Source: Solirubrobacteraceae bacterium
Lineage (GTDB): Bacteria; Actinomycetota; Thermoleophilia; Solirubrobacterales; Solirubrobacteraceae
Direction: 5' to 3'
DNA: 34,540 nucleotides
NCBI GenBank assembly: GCA_030725785.1
Contig: JANRFB010000086.1
Span: forward strand, 16,916-51,455
Part shown: in pieces, positions 16,549 through 24,652 of the stretch
How the letters are laid out: each line of letters opens with the position of its first letter
How positions within the stretch are numbered: position 1 is the stretch's first letter
The notes under the pieces: model-generated
Told to the model about the DNA's origin: nothing
The model's input: the letters and a program-made list of their open reading frames with translations, nothing else
Database searches by the model: none
Translations under genes and position numbers: made by a program

Positions 16549-17645
16549 AGCGCGAGTCCAAGTGCGCGCAGCAGGCGATCGCTGGCGGCGCTGTCTTGAA
16601 TTGCGACGCGAATCCGCTGTGGATCGCCGAGCGTCCCGCCAGCGCGGACGATCACGCCGGACTGCGCAAGACGCGCCGCGAGTTCGCCGCCGTCGATCCC
16701 CTCAGCGGCGAGCCAGAGCAGGTTCGCTTCGCTCGGTGGGCCGAGCTCCAGCGGCAGCGACGCAAGCTCGCTGCGCAGACGCGTGCGCTGCTCGGCGACC
16801 GTGGCGGCCCTGGCTTCCACGACGCCGCTGGCGTGGCGCAGCGCTTCGAGCACGCCGGCCTGCGTTAGCTCGCCGATTCCCAGCGGTGGCCCGATCGCGC
16901 TGAGCAGCGCTTCGCTCCCCGGTCCTCCGATCGCGTACCCGCAGCGCAGCCCGGCAAGGCCCCAGGCCTTTGAAAAGCTGCGAAAGATCAGCAGCCGCGG
17001 GTGCAGCTCGCAGAGTCCAATTGTCGCGTCGAGCGGCTCGGCCGTGACGAAGTCGCGCAGTGCTTCATCGAGAACGACGGCGACTCGGTCCGGCAGCGCC
17101 CTAAGCAGCGCTGAGAGCTGCTCAACGCCGATCAGCTCACCGCTCGGGTCGTTCGGGTTGCAGAGCGCCACGATTCGAGTCTTCTTCGTGACGGCCGCGA
17201 GGATCGCTTCGACCGAGTGGCTGGCGGCGGTTACGACTTCGCCGCCGGCCTCGCGCGCCATCACCGGATAGAGCTGGTAGGAAGGCCACGGCGTGATCAG
17301 CTCGTCGCCAGGCTCCATCAGCGCCTGAGTTGCGCTGACCAGTAGCTGCGAGGCGCCGTCGCCGAGGACTATCCGCTCGGCTGGGAGATCATGGCGATGC
17401 GCAATCTCGGCGCGCAGCTCACCGGCCGGTTCCATGTAGTTGTGCAGCCCGCGCTGGGCCATGTAAGTGATCGCCCCAACAACTGACGAAGGGGGGTACT
17501 CGGGCCAAGTTGTTGCCGAGAGGTCGAGCTTCTCGACCGTTGCTAAGGCCTTACGGCGGCGCTCGTCGGCTTCGCTCTTGAGCCGTGCGCTTACATCCTT
17601 CGGGTCCATCTCTTCAAACTGCTTGTAATGGTCGAGGAGGCCCAT
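16545..17645 (-). CDS. PLP-dependent aminotransferase, histidinol-phosphate aminotransferase-like
   Basis: A fold-type I aminotransferase of 366 residues. Cofactor residues are in place: Asn in CNPNDPSG (~163), Asp193 in VVLDEA, the Schiff-base Lys226 in FRSFSKAWGLAGLRCGYAIG, and the Arg234 of that segment. The SKAWGLAGLR motif and overall length fit the HisC/class I-II group, but no other histidine genes are nearby, so the substrate is open. The ATG overlaps the stop of the upstream membrane-protein gene by one base, so the two form an operon. Confidence 0.8.
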   Translation of the reverse strand: MGLLDHYKQFEEMDPKDVSARLKSEADERRRKALATVEKLDLSATTWPEYPPSSVVGAITYMAQRGLHNYMEPAGELRAEIAHRHDLPAERIVLGDGASQLLVSATQALMEPGDELITPWPSYQLYPVMAREAGGEVVTAASHSVEAILAAVTKKTRIVALCNPNDPSGELIGVEQLSALLRALPDRVAVVLDEALRDFVTAEPLDATIGLCELHPRLLIFRSFSKAWGLAGLRCGYAIGGPGSEALLSAIGPPLGIGELTQAGVLEALRHASGVVEARAATVAEQRTRLRSELASLPLELGPPSEANLLWLAAEGIDGGELAARLAQSGVIVRAGGTLGDPQRIRVAIQDSAASDRLLRALGLAL

Positions 17646-18124
17646 TACGGAGCGCCAGGGGCGGTTCCGCTGTTCGCTAGGCCGCCACCGAAGACGAGCC
17701 AGAGACCAAAGAGCGCTACGCCGACCATCGCCGTGTAGGCAAAGACGCGGCCGATCACGCCATCGCGCTGGTCAACTCCGGAGGCGCGCCGCATCAGAAT
17801 CCAGATTCCATCGAGCTGTTTGCAGACTGCCAGCCCAGCAATCAGCGTCAGCAGGATTCCAAGGAATGCGACAACGGTGGCGAAGAAGATGTGCTCAACG
17901 AGTATCGGGATGTGCGACACAATCCAAAGCCAGCCTGCCTCTACCGGCCCCCAGAAGGTCAAGTTAATCAGCACCATCAGCGCGAGTACGCAGTGCCCAA
18001 GCAAGGCATCGCGCCGTCGCTGACGGGGGTTGCCGAGGACCGGCGCGCTGCGGTAGTGAACCGGCTGCGTGCCGGGCCGCCGACCGACGAAAAGCCCTCC
18101 TGTATCGCTTGGGTCGCTGCGCAT
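17645..18124 (-). CDS. Small membrane protein of unknown function
   Basis: Not recognised with confidence. The 159-residue product has a basic, Pro/Gly-rich cytoplasmic N-terminus (1-40) and hydrophobic segments at about 41-58, 78-100 and 126-146. The first half (His in GHCVLALMVLINL, then Trp-rich GWLWIV and a later His) loosely recalls the 2TM-domain pattern, but this is weak. Its stop overlaps the aminotransferase start by one base. A TACCCT box ends seven bases before its ATG, so the two-gene message is probably leaderless. Confidence 0.7.
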   Translation of the reverse strand: MRSDPSDTGGLFVGRRPGTQPVHYRSAPVLGNPRQRRRDALLGHCVLALMVLINLTFWGPVEAGWLWIVSHIPILVEHIFFATVVAFLGILLTLIAGLAVCKQLDGIWILMRRASGVDQRDGVIGRVFAYTAMVGVALFGLWLVFGGGLANSGTAPGAP

Positions 18125-18131
18125 CTAGATA

Positions 18132-18137
18132 AGGGTA
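18132..18137 (-). promoter_or_regulatory. Candidate -10 box for the membrane protein-aminotransferase operon
   Basis: TACCCT on the minus strand ends seven bases before the ATG at 18124. There is no ribosome binding site in between. The same hexamer precedes the NIF3-like gene. Confidence 0.4.
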
Positions 18138-18172
18138 CGCCGCCTGCACCCAGCGCGGCGTGGTTAGCCCGG

Positions 18173-19963
18173 TCAGCCCTCGTAGAGAGCGTCAAAACGC
18201 TCTCCGTACTTCTCTTCAACGACGTTCCGCTTGACCTTCATCGTCGGTGTCAGTTCCCCGGTTTCTTGCGTCAAATCGTGCTCAAGGATGAAGAACTTCT
18301 TAACCTGTTCGACCGGCGCGTAATGGCCGTTAGCACGATCGAGTTCGGTTTGGATGATCTCGATCACCTGGGGGTTCGTTGCCAGCGCGGGAATCGAGGC
18401 ATCTTCAATCGCGTTCTCTGCCGCCCAAGGAATAATCTGCTCCTCGTCGAGCGTGATCAGCATCACCGGGTAAGGGCGGCGGTCACCGTGCATGACTGCC
18501 TGACTTACGAAGCGCGTCTGCTTCATGTCGTTCTCGAGGTTGGCCGGCGTGAGGTTCTTACCGCCAGCGGTGATAATTATGTCCTTCTTGCGGCCGGTGA
18601 TGAAGAGGAAGCCGTCCTCGTCAACCTTGCCTACGTCGCCGGTGTGTAGCCAACCGTCAATTACGGCGCCGAAGCTGGCGTCGTCGTTCTTCCAATAGCC
18701 GCCGAAGATGTTTGGCCCGCGCAGCAGGATCTCGCCATCCTCTTCGGCGATCTTGATCTCAACGCCGGGGAGCGCGCGGCCGACCGATCCAAAACGGTGC
18801 GCTTCCGGAGAGGAGGTCGTCGCAACGGTCGCCGTTTCGGTCATTCCGTAGCCCTCCATTACCGGCACGCCAGCGGCGTAGAAGAACTCAAGGATCTGCT
18901 GGGCGATCGGCGCGGCGCCGGTTACGGCCTCGCGCACTTGGCCGCCGAAGGCGGCGCGGACGTTCACGAACAGCTTCTCGTCAAACTGATCGAATGCCGC
19001 CTGTAGCTCTTCCGGCACCGGCTGGCCGGTGATCTGAAGGTCACGTACCTGCACGCCGACCTCGGTCGCCTTGGCCAGCATTTCAGGATCAACGTTGCCG
19101 GCGACCATCGTGTAAAGCTTCTCGAAGATTCGCGGCACCGACGGCAGGAAGGTTGGCTTCACCTCGCCGATGTCGGCGATGATCTTCGTTGTGTCGCCGG
19201 TCCAGTAGGCGATTGCTGTGCCGGTGTCGGCGGCGCCGAGCGCGACGAGAATCGCGAAGGCATGGGCAAGTGGGAGGAAGAGGTAGACGACATCTTCGCC
19301 GTTGCCAAAGAGGCCGCGCTCATTTGTCATGTCGAGCACGGCGCGGTAGTTGGCCTGCGAGAGGACGCAGCCCTTTGGTGGGCCGGTCGTGCCCGAGGTG
19401 TAGATGAAGGTGTAAGGGTCTTCGGGCTTGACCGCCTCGTAGCGGGCAACAAGTTCCTGCTCGTCGCGGCCGCGGCCGCGTTCACGAATCTCGTCGAGTG
19501 AGATGGCGTCAGGAGTGCCGTCGCTGTGCTCGATCGCGATGATTGTCTTCAGCTTCGGAAGCTGAGCGCGAACCTCGGCGACCTTCGCGTACTGCTCGGC
19601 ATCCTCAACGACGATGACCGTCGATTCGGAATTGCCTGCGACCCATTCGCATTCTTTCGGCGAGTTGGTCGGGTAGATCGGTACGACCACGCCACCGGCG
19701 GCGCTGATCGCGAACGAGCTGTAAACCCACTCTGGGCGAGTGCCGCAGAGGATTGAGACGCGCTCACCCGGCTCAAGGCCAAGGTCAATCAGTCCACGAC
19801 CAACCTCGGAGACAATCTCGCCAACCTCGGCAAAGCTGACGTCAAGCCATTCGTCGCCAACCTTGTGGCGCACGGCTGGGCGGTCGGCGTACATTGTCGC
19901 CGCGAGCGGCAGCATGTCGGCGATTGTCTTCGAACCTGTTGACGGCGTCGTGCTGGCTTCCAT
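18173..19963 (-). CDS. Long-chain acyl-CoA synthetase (AMP-dependent ligase)
   Basis: Activates fatty acids to acyl-CoA through an acyl-adenylate. The 596-residue protein has the ATP-binding YTSGTTGPPKG at ~188-198, the VMEGYGMTET motif, the HTGDVGKVDEDGF motif and the GRKKDIIITAGGKNLTPANLE segment with the linker and C-domain lysines of the superfamily. The N-terminal 50 residues and the length match the FadD15-like bacterial group. A GAGGAG lies six to eight bases before the ATG, one of the clearest ribosome binding sites in this half of the window. A TAGTAT box further upstream is a possible -10. Confidence 0.93.
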   Translation of the reverse strand: MEASTTPSTGSKTIADMLPLAATMYADRPAVRHKVGDEWLDVSFAEVGEIVSEVGRGLIDLGLEPGERVSILCGTRPEWVYSSFAISAAGGVVVPIYPTNSPKECEWVAGNSESTVIVVEDAEQYAKVAEVRAQLPKLKTIIAIEHSDGTPDAISLDEIRERGRGRDEQELVARYEAVKPEDPYTFIYTSGTTGPPKGCVLSQANYRAVLDMTNERGLFGNGEDVVYLFLPLAHAFAILVALGAADTGTAIAYWTGDTTKIIADIGEVKPTFLPSVPRIFEKLYTMVAGNVDPEMLAKATEVGVQVRDLQITGQPVPEELQAAFDQFDEKLFVNVRAAFGGQVREAVTGAAPIAQQILEFFYAAGVPVMEGYGMTETATVATTSSPEAHRFGSVGRALPGVEIKIAEEDGEILLRGPNIFGGYWKNDDASFGAVIDGWLHTGDVGKVDEDGFLFITGRKKDIIITAGGKNLTPANLENDMKQTRFVSQAVMHGDRRPYPVMLITLDEEQIIPWAAENAIEDASIPALATNPQVIEIIQTELDRANGHYAPVEQVKKFFILEHDLTQETGELTPTMKVKRNVVEEKYGERFDALYEG

Positions 19964-20037
19964 TGTTCTCTCCTCGTTGGCAGGAACGGCTTCGCCGATA
20001 CTACGGAAAGTGCGGACTTTGTGCCAGCGTCTACGCG

Positions 20038-20802
20038 TCAGATCGGATTTGGAATGTCGACGAACTTGTGGCTCACGCCAAAGCGCTCCGCGATCAGCTC
20101 GCCGAGACGTTGCACACCGAGCGTTTCGGTCGCGTAATGGCCGGCTGCGATGAAGTTTATTTCGCCCTCGCGCGATTCATTCATCACTCGCTCGGCAGGC
20201 TCTCCGGTGATGAACGCGTCGAACCCAGCCTTGATTGCGGCGTCGAGGTACGGAGACCCAGCGCCTGAGACGACCGCAACGCTCCTTATCTGCTCCGGGC
20301 CACCGTCGAAGACGAGCGGTTCGCGACCGCCGCAGGTCGCTGCCGTCCGTGCGGCGAGCTCCTCGAGCGTGATTCCATCGCCCCCGAAGGACCCGCTGGC
20401 GCCGATCGTTTTCGAGCCGAGCTGGCCAAACGGCTGCTGGCGATCGCAGCCCAGCGCTGCGGCAATCAGGGCGTTATTTCCTATCTCGGCGTGGCCGTCG
20501 AGCGGCAGGTGGTAGGCCAAAAGTGAGCAGTCGCGGTCGAAGAGAAGTTCGAGGCGGCGCCGCGCGGCGCGGTCGATCACCGATGGTGCGCGCCCCCAGA
20601 TCAGGCCGTGGTGGACGAGGACTAGGCCGGCGTCCAGCTCCGCCGCCTGCTCGAAGAGCTCAAGGCTCGCCGATACGCCGCTGATGATCATGCTCACATC
20701 GCTGCGTCCCGGCACCTGCAGCCCGTTCGGGCAGTAGTCATCGAACGACTGCGCATCCAGCAGTTCGTCGCAATAGTTCACGATCTCTTCCAGATTGGCC
20801 AT
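20038..20802 (-). CDS. NIF3-like dinuclear metal-centre protein
   Basis: Member of the NIF3/YbgI (GTP cyclohydrolase type 2-like) family, toroidal hexamers with a two-metal site; the cellular role is poorly defined. The 254-residue protein has the VHHGLIWG metal motif near residue 65, Asp/His in YHLPLDGH, and the C-terminal AAGHYATETLGV segment carrying the remaining ligands. The N-terminal YCPNGLQVPG is also characteristic. It is divergent from the 79-residue gene with only 23 bases between the chosen start codons. Confidence 0.92.
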   Translation of the reverse strand: MANLEEIVNYCDELLDAQSFDDYCPNGLQVPGRSDVSMIISGVSASLELFEQAAELDAGLVLVHHGLIWGRAPSVIDRAARRRLELLFDRDCSLLAYHLPLDGHAEIGNNALIAAALGCDRQQPFGQLGSKTIGASGSFGGDGITLEELAARTAATCGGREPLVFDGGPEQIRSVAVVSGAGSPYLDAAIKAGFDAFITGEPAERVMNESREGEINFIAAGHYATETLGVQRLGELIAERFGVSHKFVDIPNPI

Positions 20803-20808
20803 CCAAGC

Positions 20809-20814
20809 AGGGTA
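20809..20814 (-). promoter_or_regulatory. Candidate -10 box for the NIF3-like gene
   Basis: TACCCT on the minus strand ends six bases before the ATG at 20802. It shares two bases with the TAGAGT box of the opposite gene, so polymerase could not occupy both at once. Confidence 0.45.
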
Positions 20815-20818
20815 GAGT
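20813..20818 (+). promoter_or_regulatory. Candidate -10 box for the 79-residue gene
   Basis: TAGAGT ends seven bases before the GTG at 20826. The earlier in-frame GTG at 20817 lies inside the box and is therefore unlikely to be used. Confidence 0.45.
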
Positions 20819-20825
20819 GCGAGCC

Positions 20826-21065
20826 GTGGCCAAGGAAGAACTAATCGATTCGATCAGTGATTCGCAGCTCTATTCAATCGGCGCCTTCTTCTGCGACGAG
20901 CACCCTGAGCTGGTGGAGGACGTGCTCGAACAGAGCGTTGAGATCGAGCGTGATGGCCTTGCCCGCTGGGCAAAGAAGCAGAAGGTTGATGAGTCGGTAG
21001 CTCTGCAGACGCTAATCACCGGCCTTTCAGTTCGCTTCTACACCGCGTTGGCTGGCGGCGCGTAG
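20826..21065 (+). CDS. Small acidic protein of unknown function (79 residues)
   Basis: Not recognised. The product is mainly charged and helical-looking, with an [16 protein letters not shown] segment and one cysteine, no membrane segment and no signal. Codon use looks like the neighbours, with strong G/C in third positions. The GTG at 20826 was chosen because a TAGAGT box ends seven bases before it; GTG at 20817 would add three residues. It lies between the NIF3-like gene and tRNA-Pro and ends 36 bases before the tRNA. Confidence 0.6.
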   Translation: MAKEELIDSISDSQLYSIGAFFCDEHPELVEDVLEQSVEIERDGLARWAKKQKVDESVALQTLITGLSVRFYTALAGGA

Positions 21066-21101
21066 TCGCGCGTCCCAGTCCTGCCATACTGAAGCCCACT
21101 T

Positions 21102-21175
<74 letters not shown>

Positions 21176-21202
21176 TTAGTCAAAAGTCAAAGAAACTAAA
21201 AC

Positions 21203-21226
21203 GCAGGCGCAGGCCCAGGCGCAGGT
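21203..21226 (+). repeat. Short hexamer tandem repeat
   Basis: Four near-copies of GCAGGC (the third CCAGGC, the fourth GCAGGT) follow an A-rich stretch just after tRNA-Pro. The 138-base gap up to the PAP2 start holds nothing else that I recognise. Confidence 0.6.
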
Positions 21227-21313
21227 GCGGATGTGGCGCCGAGTGCTTGCCTTACTCCGGCGCCCTGGAAGCGCCAGCTGGCGCCGCGGCGGCAGATCTG
21301 GTCGAATGGTCGC

Positions 21314-22084
21314 ATGAGCGTTACTTCGCCTTACCTTCGTAAGAATTGGCGCCTGAGCGGCAGTCAGGTCATCGTCGCGATCGCGCTGATGCTCGGCATA
21401 GGCCTCGTCTTCTATTCATACGTTTCGCTCAACGAGCCGCCACCGCCGAGCCGCTGGCCTGAGTACTTCGCCTGGAACCCTGCAACGCAGTCGTTGGCGC
21501 AGCCTTCGAGCGGGGCAGGCGCGTATCAGTCGTTCGTGCTGAAGAGCTGGCTTGACGAGCAAGTCCCGTTCGTGCCGCTGCTCGCGATTCCCTACCTCTC
21601 ATTCCTGCTGCTGGCGCCGATCGTCGTGCCGCTGCTGAACCTTCGCATCAGCTTCAAGCGCTTCCTAACTGTCGCGATCGCGCTGATCGTCAGCCAGCTC
21701 GTGCTCGACGTCGCCTACCTGCTGTTCCAGACCAACGTGATCCGCGATGTTGATGCTGGAGGCGGCTTCAGTGGCTTTCTCGTCAAACAGGTGTGGGGCA
21801 ACGACCAGCCGTTCAACGGCTTCCCGTCCGGCCACTGCACCTGGACGACGATCGCGATCTGCTCGCTGATGCGACTACGTAAAGCGATGCCGAAGACAGC
21901 CTGGATCATGAGCGGCTGGCTGCTGCTTGTTTACCCGGCGACTGTGATGCTGCGCCAGCATTATCTGATCGACGTCTACGCCGGCGTCTTTGTTGGGTTC
22001 GCCGTCTATTGGGCGGTGATGTTCGCGGTTGAGCGGCCGCGGCTGGTGCCACGCAACGATGACCTTGCGCAGGCTCAGAGCTAG
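21314..22084 (+). CDS. PAP2-family membrane phosphatase
   Basis: Integral membrane phosphatase of the PAP2/AUR1-like type, acting on lipid phosphates or transferring phospho-head groups. Hydrophobic segments lie at about 17-37, 86-110, 114-137, 196-212 and 221-245. The catalytic motifs are PSGH at 171-174 and RQHYLID at 214-220, giving the two histidines and the aspartate. The first classical motif (KxxxxxxRP) is not clear, which is common in the inositolphosphotransferase-like branch. The ATG at 21314 was chosen; a longer reading from 21233 adds a low-quality N-terminus. The stop shares CTAG with the convergent gene. Confidence 0.83.
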   Translation: MSVTSPYLRKNWRLSGSQVIVAIALMLGIGLVFYSYVSLNEPPPPSRWPEYFAWNPATQSLAQPSSGAGAYQSFVLKSWLDEQVPFVPLLAIPYLSFLLLAPIVVPLLNLRISFKRFLTVAIALIVSQLVLDVAYLLFQTNVIRDVDAGGGFSGFLVKQVWGNDQPFNGFPSGHCTWTTIAICSLMRLRKAMPKTAWIMSGWLLLVYPATVMLRQHYLIDVYAGVFVGFAVYWAVMFAVERPRLVPRNDDLAQAQS

Positions 22085-23115
22085 CTTTTTTGCTTGCGAT
22101 CCGGCAGCACGAGATAGCCGACGAGCAGCGCGATCGTGGCGCCGATCAGCGTGTCGACGACGCGCCGCTCGGCCCAGCCGGTGAAGTTGGCGTCTTTTGC
22201 GCCGAAGATCGTCAGGACCATGAACGTGAGTCCGGCCGCGTACACCATGTAGTTGCGTTGGACGTAGAGAAACCCGCCAAGAAGCGCCACTATTGCGAGG
22301 CCAATCATCGCTTCGACCGGCAAGATCTGCGCTAAGCCGCTGATCACAAGCGCGCCGATGATCACACCGCCGCTGCGCTGAACAGCCTTCTGCCAGCTTG
22401 ATGCGCGATCCGGACCCAGCACAACAAACATCGTCAGCATGATCCAGAAGACGTTGTGGTTACTGCTGATCTGGAAGATTCCCATCGCTACGCCGAGAGC
22501 CAGAGAGCGCCGCAGCGCGTAGCGGAAGGTGTCGTCGCGTTGTTGCAGCGACGCGCCGATTGCCGTCAGCGGCGCCGGGTTGGCCGCAGCGTAAGTCGCG
22601 TCCTTCTCCGCCTTGTTGGGCGACTTTCCACGTATTGCGCGAATGGCGACCAGCAGGCCAACCACGACGAGCCCCGCGCCGACGCCGATCAGTCCAAGCT
22701 CGACGGCTCGGGCGAGGTCGAGACCGCGAGTGGTGCTCGTTGCAGCCGGCAGAAAGTAGGCCAGCGAGAGCAACATGCCGGCGACGCCGAGCGCCGAGCT
22801 GCCCGCAGCCAAGATCGCGCCGAAGAAGGCCACCAGCGCCATCGCAATCCCGGCGGCGACCGGGGCGCCGGCGGTCAGGTAGGCCAGCAGCAACATCAGG
22901 AATGTCGCGCCAGCGCTGATCACGCCTGCGTACCAGAGGCGCTCGCGCACGCTGAGGACCGCGGCGGCGACCACGAAGACGGTCGCGAAGGCGGCGGCCA
23001 GCGAATTGCTTCCGTAACCAGCCGCGAACGCGGCGCCGCCGCCGGCGCCCATCGCGACCACGGCGATCGCCGTCAAGCCCCACGCCAAAGGCGGTTTTGC
23101 AGCTTGTTCGGTCAT
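22081..23115 (-). CDS. FUSC-type (aromatic acid exporter / fusaric acid resistance-like) membrane protein
   Basis: A 344-residue polytopic membrane protein. The N-terminal half has four to six hydrophobic helices. The C-terminal ~130 residues have the FUSC pattern: LALGVAMGIFQ, FWIMLTMFVVLGPD, the RSGGVIIGAL segment, and GWAERRVVDTLIGATIALLVGYLVLP. Family members are proposed exporters of aromatic compounds; the substrate here is unknown. The ATG at 23115 was chosen because an extension upstream would be a low-complexity Ala/Thr/Arg frame reading through the end of the helicase gene. It is in the same direction as the helicase, 58 bases downstream. Confidence 0.78.
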   Translation of the reverse strand: MTEQAAKPPLAWGLTAIAVVAMGAGGGAAFAAGYGSNSLAAAFATVFVVAAAVLSVRERLWYAGVISAGATFLMLLLAYLTAGAPVAAGIAMALVAFFGAILAAGSSALGVAGMLLSLAYFLPAATSTTRGLDLARAVELGLIGVGAGLVVVGLLVAIRAIRGKSPNKAEKDATYAAANPAPLTAIGASLQQRDDTFRYALRRSLALGVAMGIFQISSNHNVFWIMLTMFVVLGPDRASSWQKAVQRSGGVIIGALVISGLAQILPVEAMIGLAIVALLGGFLYVQRNYMVYAAGLTFMVLTIFGAKDANFTGWAERRVVDTLIGATIALLVGYLVLPDRKQKS

Positions 23116-23173
23116 CTGCCGGTCATTAAAGCGAACTGCTGAGCAGATTCGGAGTTGCCTCTTGACGGGCCCG

Positions 23174-24475
23174 CTAGCGCGAACCGGCGCTGGCAACGTT
23201 GCGCGGGCCGCTGCTGCGACCGTTGCTTCCGCCGTTACCGCCGTTACTGCTGCGCTTCTTGTTCGACGGGCGCCCGCGGTTCGGGTTACCCCCGCCATTT
23301 GGCTTGCCGCCGCCGTTCTGGCCGCCGCTCGGCTTGCCGCCGCGGTGGCTTTGGTGGGGGCTGTCGCCAACGGCCGCTTGCAGCTCATCGCTGAGCTTCA
23401 GCTGTCGCGTCATCTTCTTCATGTCGCCAAGCTGATCCTGGGAAACGAATGTAACTGCGACGCCACGCTCGCCTGCGCGGCCGGTGCGGCCGGTGCGGTG
23501 AACGTAATCCTCGGTCTGGCCGGGGGGATCGAAGTTGATCACCTTCGAGATGCCGTCAACGTGAATTCCGCGGGCAGCTACGTCGGTTGCGACCAGCGTC
23601 GTTACTTTGCCCTTCTCGAAATCGGCCAGTGCCCGCTCGCGCTGGCGCTGGCTCTTGTTGCCGTGCATCGCTGCGGCCTGAACGTTCTCACCAGCGAGCC
23701 GCTTGACGAGGCGGTCGGCGCCGCGCTTGGTGCGGACGAAGACGAGGTTTAGGTCATGGCCGCCGCCAAGCTCGCTGACGAGGCTGGCAACGCGGGTGTC
23801 GTTGGTGACCTTGACGAAACGATGCTCGATGTCCGGCGCCTTCTGTGGCGGCGGAACGTGCTCGTGGCGGGCGGCGTCGGTTGTGTATTCCATCGCGATC
23901 TTGCCGGCCTCGCCGTCAAGTGTGGCCGAGAAGAAAAGCGTCTGGCGGTTCTTCGGGCAGAGCTCAACTACGCGGTCGACTGCCGGGCGGAAGCCCATGT
24001 CGAGCATCCGATCGGCCTCGTCGAGAACCAGCACCTTGATGTTCTCAAGGCTGAATGCGCGGCGGCGGAGCAGATCCTCAAGCCGGCCTGGCGTTGCCAC
24101 AACGATGTGCGACTTAGCTGCCGTGCGGGACTGCTTCTCAAGGCCGACGCCGCCGTAGACGGCTGTCACCTTCAGCGCGCGGGCGTGCGCGATTGGATAT
24201 GTCTCGTCAACGATCTGCGTTGCCAGCTCGCGCGTTGGGGCGAGAATCAGCGCCGATGGGCGCGGGTCGTCGGCCGAGATCAGATCGATCAGCGGCACCA
24301 TGAACGCGAGCGTCTTGCCGGAGCCTGTTGGCGACTTGGCAAGCACGTCCTTACCGGCGAGAACGTCGCCGATGACCTTCGTTTGAATTGCGAAGGGCGC
24401 AGTGAAACCGCGCTCCTCTAGAGCGTGCGAAACCGCACTGGATACGCCGAGATCGGCGAAGGACTGCGTAGACAT
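23174..24475 (-). CDS. DEAD-box ATP-dependent RNA helicase
   Basis: Unwinds RNA duplexes in ribosome assembly, decay or the cold response. All helicase motifs are present: Q motif (FAIQTKVI), SPTGSGKT at 48-55, PTRELA, VATPGR, DEAD at 152-155, FFSATL, the TDVAARGIHVDG segment, and HRTGRTGRAG. The last ~60 residues are a Gly/Asn/Arg/Ser-rich tail, an RNA-binding type of disordered end seen in RhlE/CsdA relatives. AAGGAG lies about eight bases before the ATG. The upstream leader is long (see 24476-24652). Confidence 0.95.
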   Translation of the reverse strand: MSTQSFADLGVSSAVSHALEERGFTAPFAIQTKVIGDVLAGKDVLAKSPTGSGKTLAFMVPLIDLISADDPRPSALILAPTRELATQIVDETYPIAHARALKVTAVYGGVGLEKQSRTAAKSHIVVATPGRLEDLLRRRAFSLENIKVLVLDEADRMLDMGFRPAVDRVVELCPKNRQTLFFSATLDGEAGKIAMEYTTDAARHEHVPPPQKAPDIEHRFVKVTNDTRVASLVSELGGGHDLNLVFVRTKRGADRLVKRLAGENVQAAAMHGNKSQRQRERALADFEKGKVTTLVATDVAARGIHVDGISKVINFDPPGQTEDYVHRTGRTGRAGERGVAVTFVSQDQLGDMKKMTRQLKLSDELQAAVGDSPHQSHRGGKPSGGQNGGGKPNGGGNPNRGRPSNKKRSSNGGNGGSNGRSSGPRNVASAGSR

Positions 24476-24652
24476 CTAAATACTCCTTGGTGTGCCCGCA
24501 CCGGGAATGGAGCGGGGCGATTCGGGAGAGAACAACTGACCCGAACCGCCGTTGGTGGCGGGACCCAAGAAAGCTGACCTCCGTCCAGCAAGACGCTGAA
24601 CGCACTACACACAGTAGCGGCACTTGGATTGATCTCTCGGTAGGTTGCTCTC
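24476..24652. other. Divergent intergenic region, probable leader of the helicase message
   Basis: This 177-base gap is the longest without a gene in the second half. On the minus strand a TACTGT box (24611-24616) would give a leader of about 130 bases, with several GC-rich inverted repeats, before the helicase start. On the plus strand a TAGGTT box (24641-24646) lies six bases before the next gene. No small ORF was convincing. Confidence 0.4.
24641..24646 (+). promoter_or_regulatory. Candidate -10 box for the DsbA/HCCA-like gene pair
   Basis: TAGGTT ends six bases before the ATG at 24653, with no ribosome binding site, so the message is probably leaderless. Confidence 0.4.

Noticed and set aside
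20011-20026. Sigma-54-like TGGCAC with GG-N10-GC spacing upstream of the acyl-CoA synthetase (minus strand)
   Set aside because: Sigma-54 is generally absent from actinobacteria, the downstream half does not match TTGC well, and a TAGTAT box nearby explains the promoter better.
21233-21313. Longer N-terminus for the PAP2 protein
   Set aside because: The extra 27 residues are Pro/Arg-rich, unlike a membrane-protein start, and ATG 21314 begins a normal cytoplasmic N-terminus.
22077-22092. AGCTAGCT followed by a T-run as an intrinsic terminator
   Set aside because: The palindrome has no loop, so it cannot form a stable hairpin; it is the shared stop CTAG in context.
22456-24421. Long plus-strand frames (22456-23142, 23162-23752, 23756-24421) opposite the FUSC and helicase genes
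   Set aside because: They are antisense shadows produced by GC-rich codons; the minus-strand products have clear family motifs and these have none.
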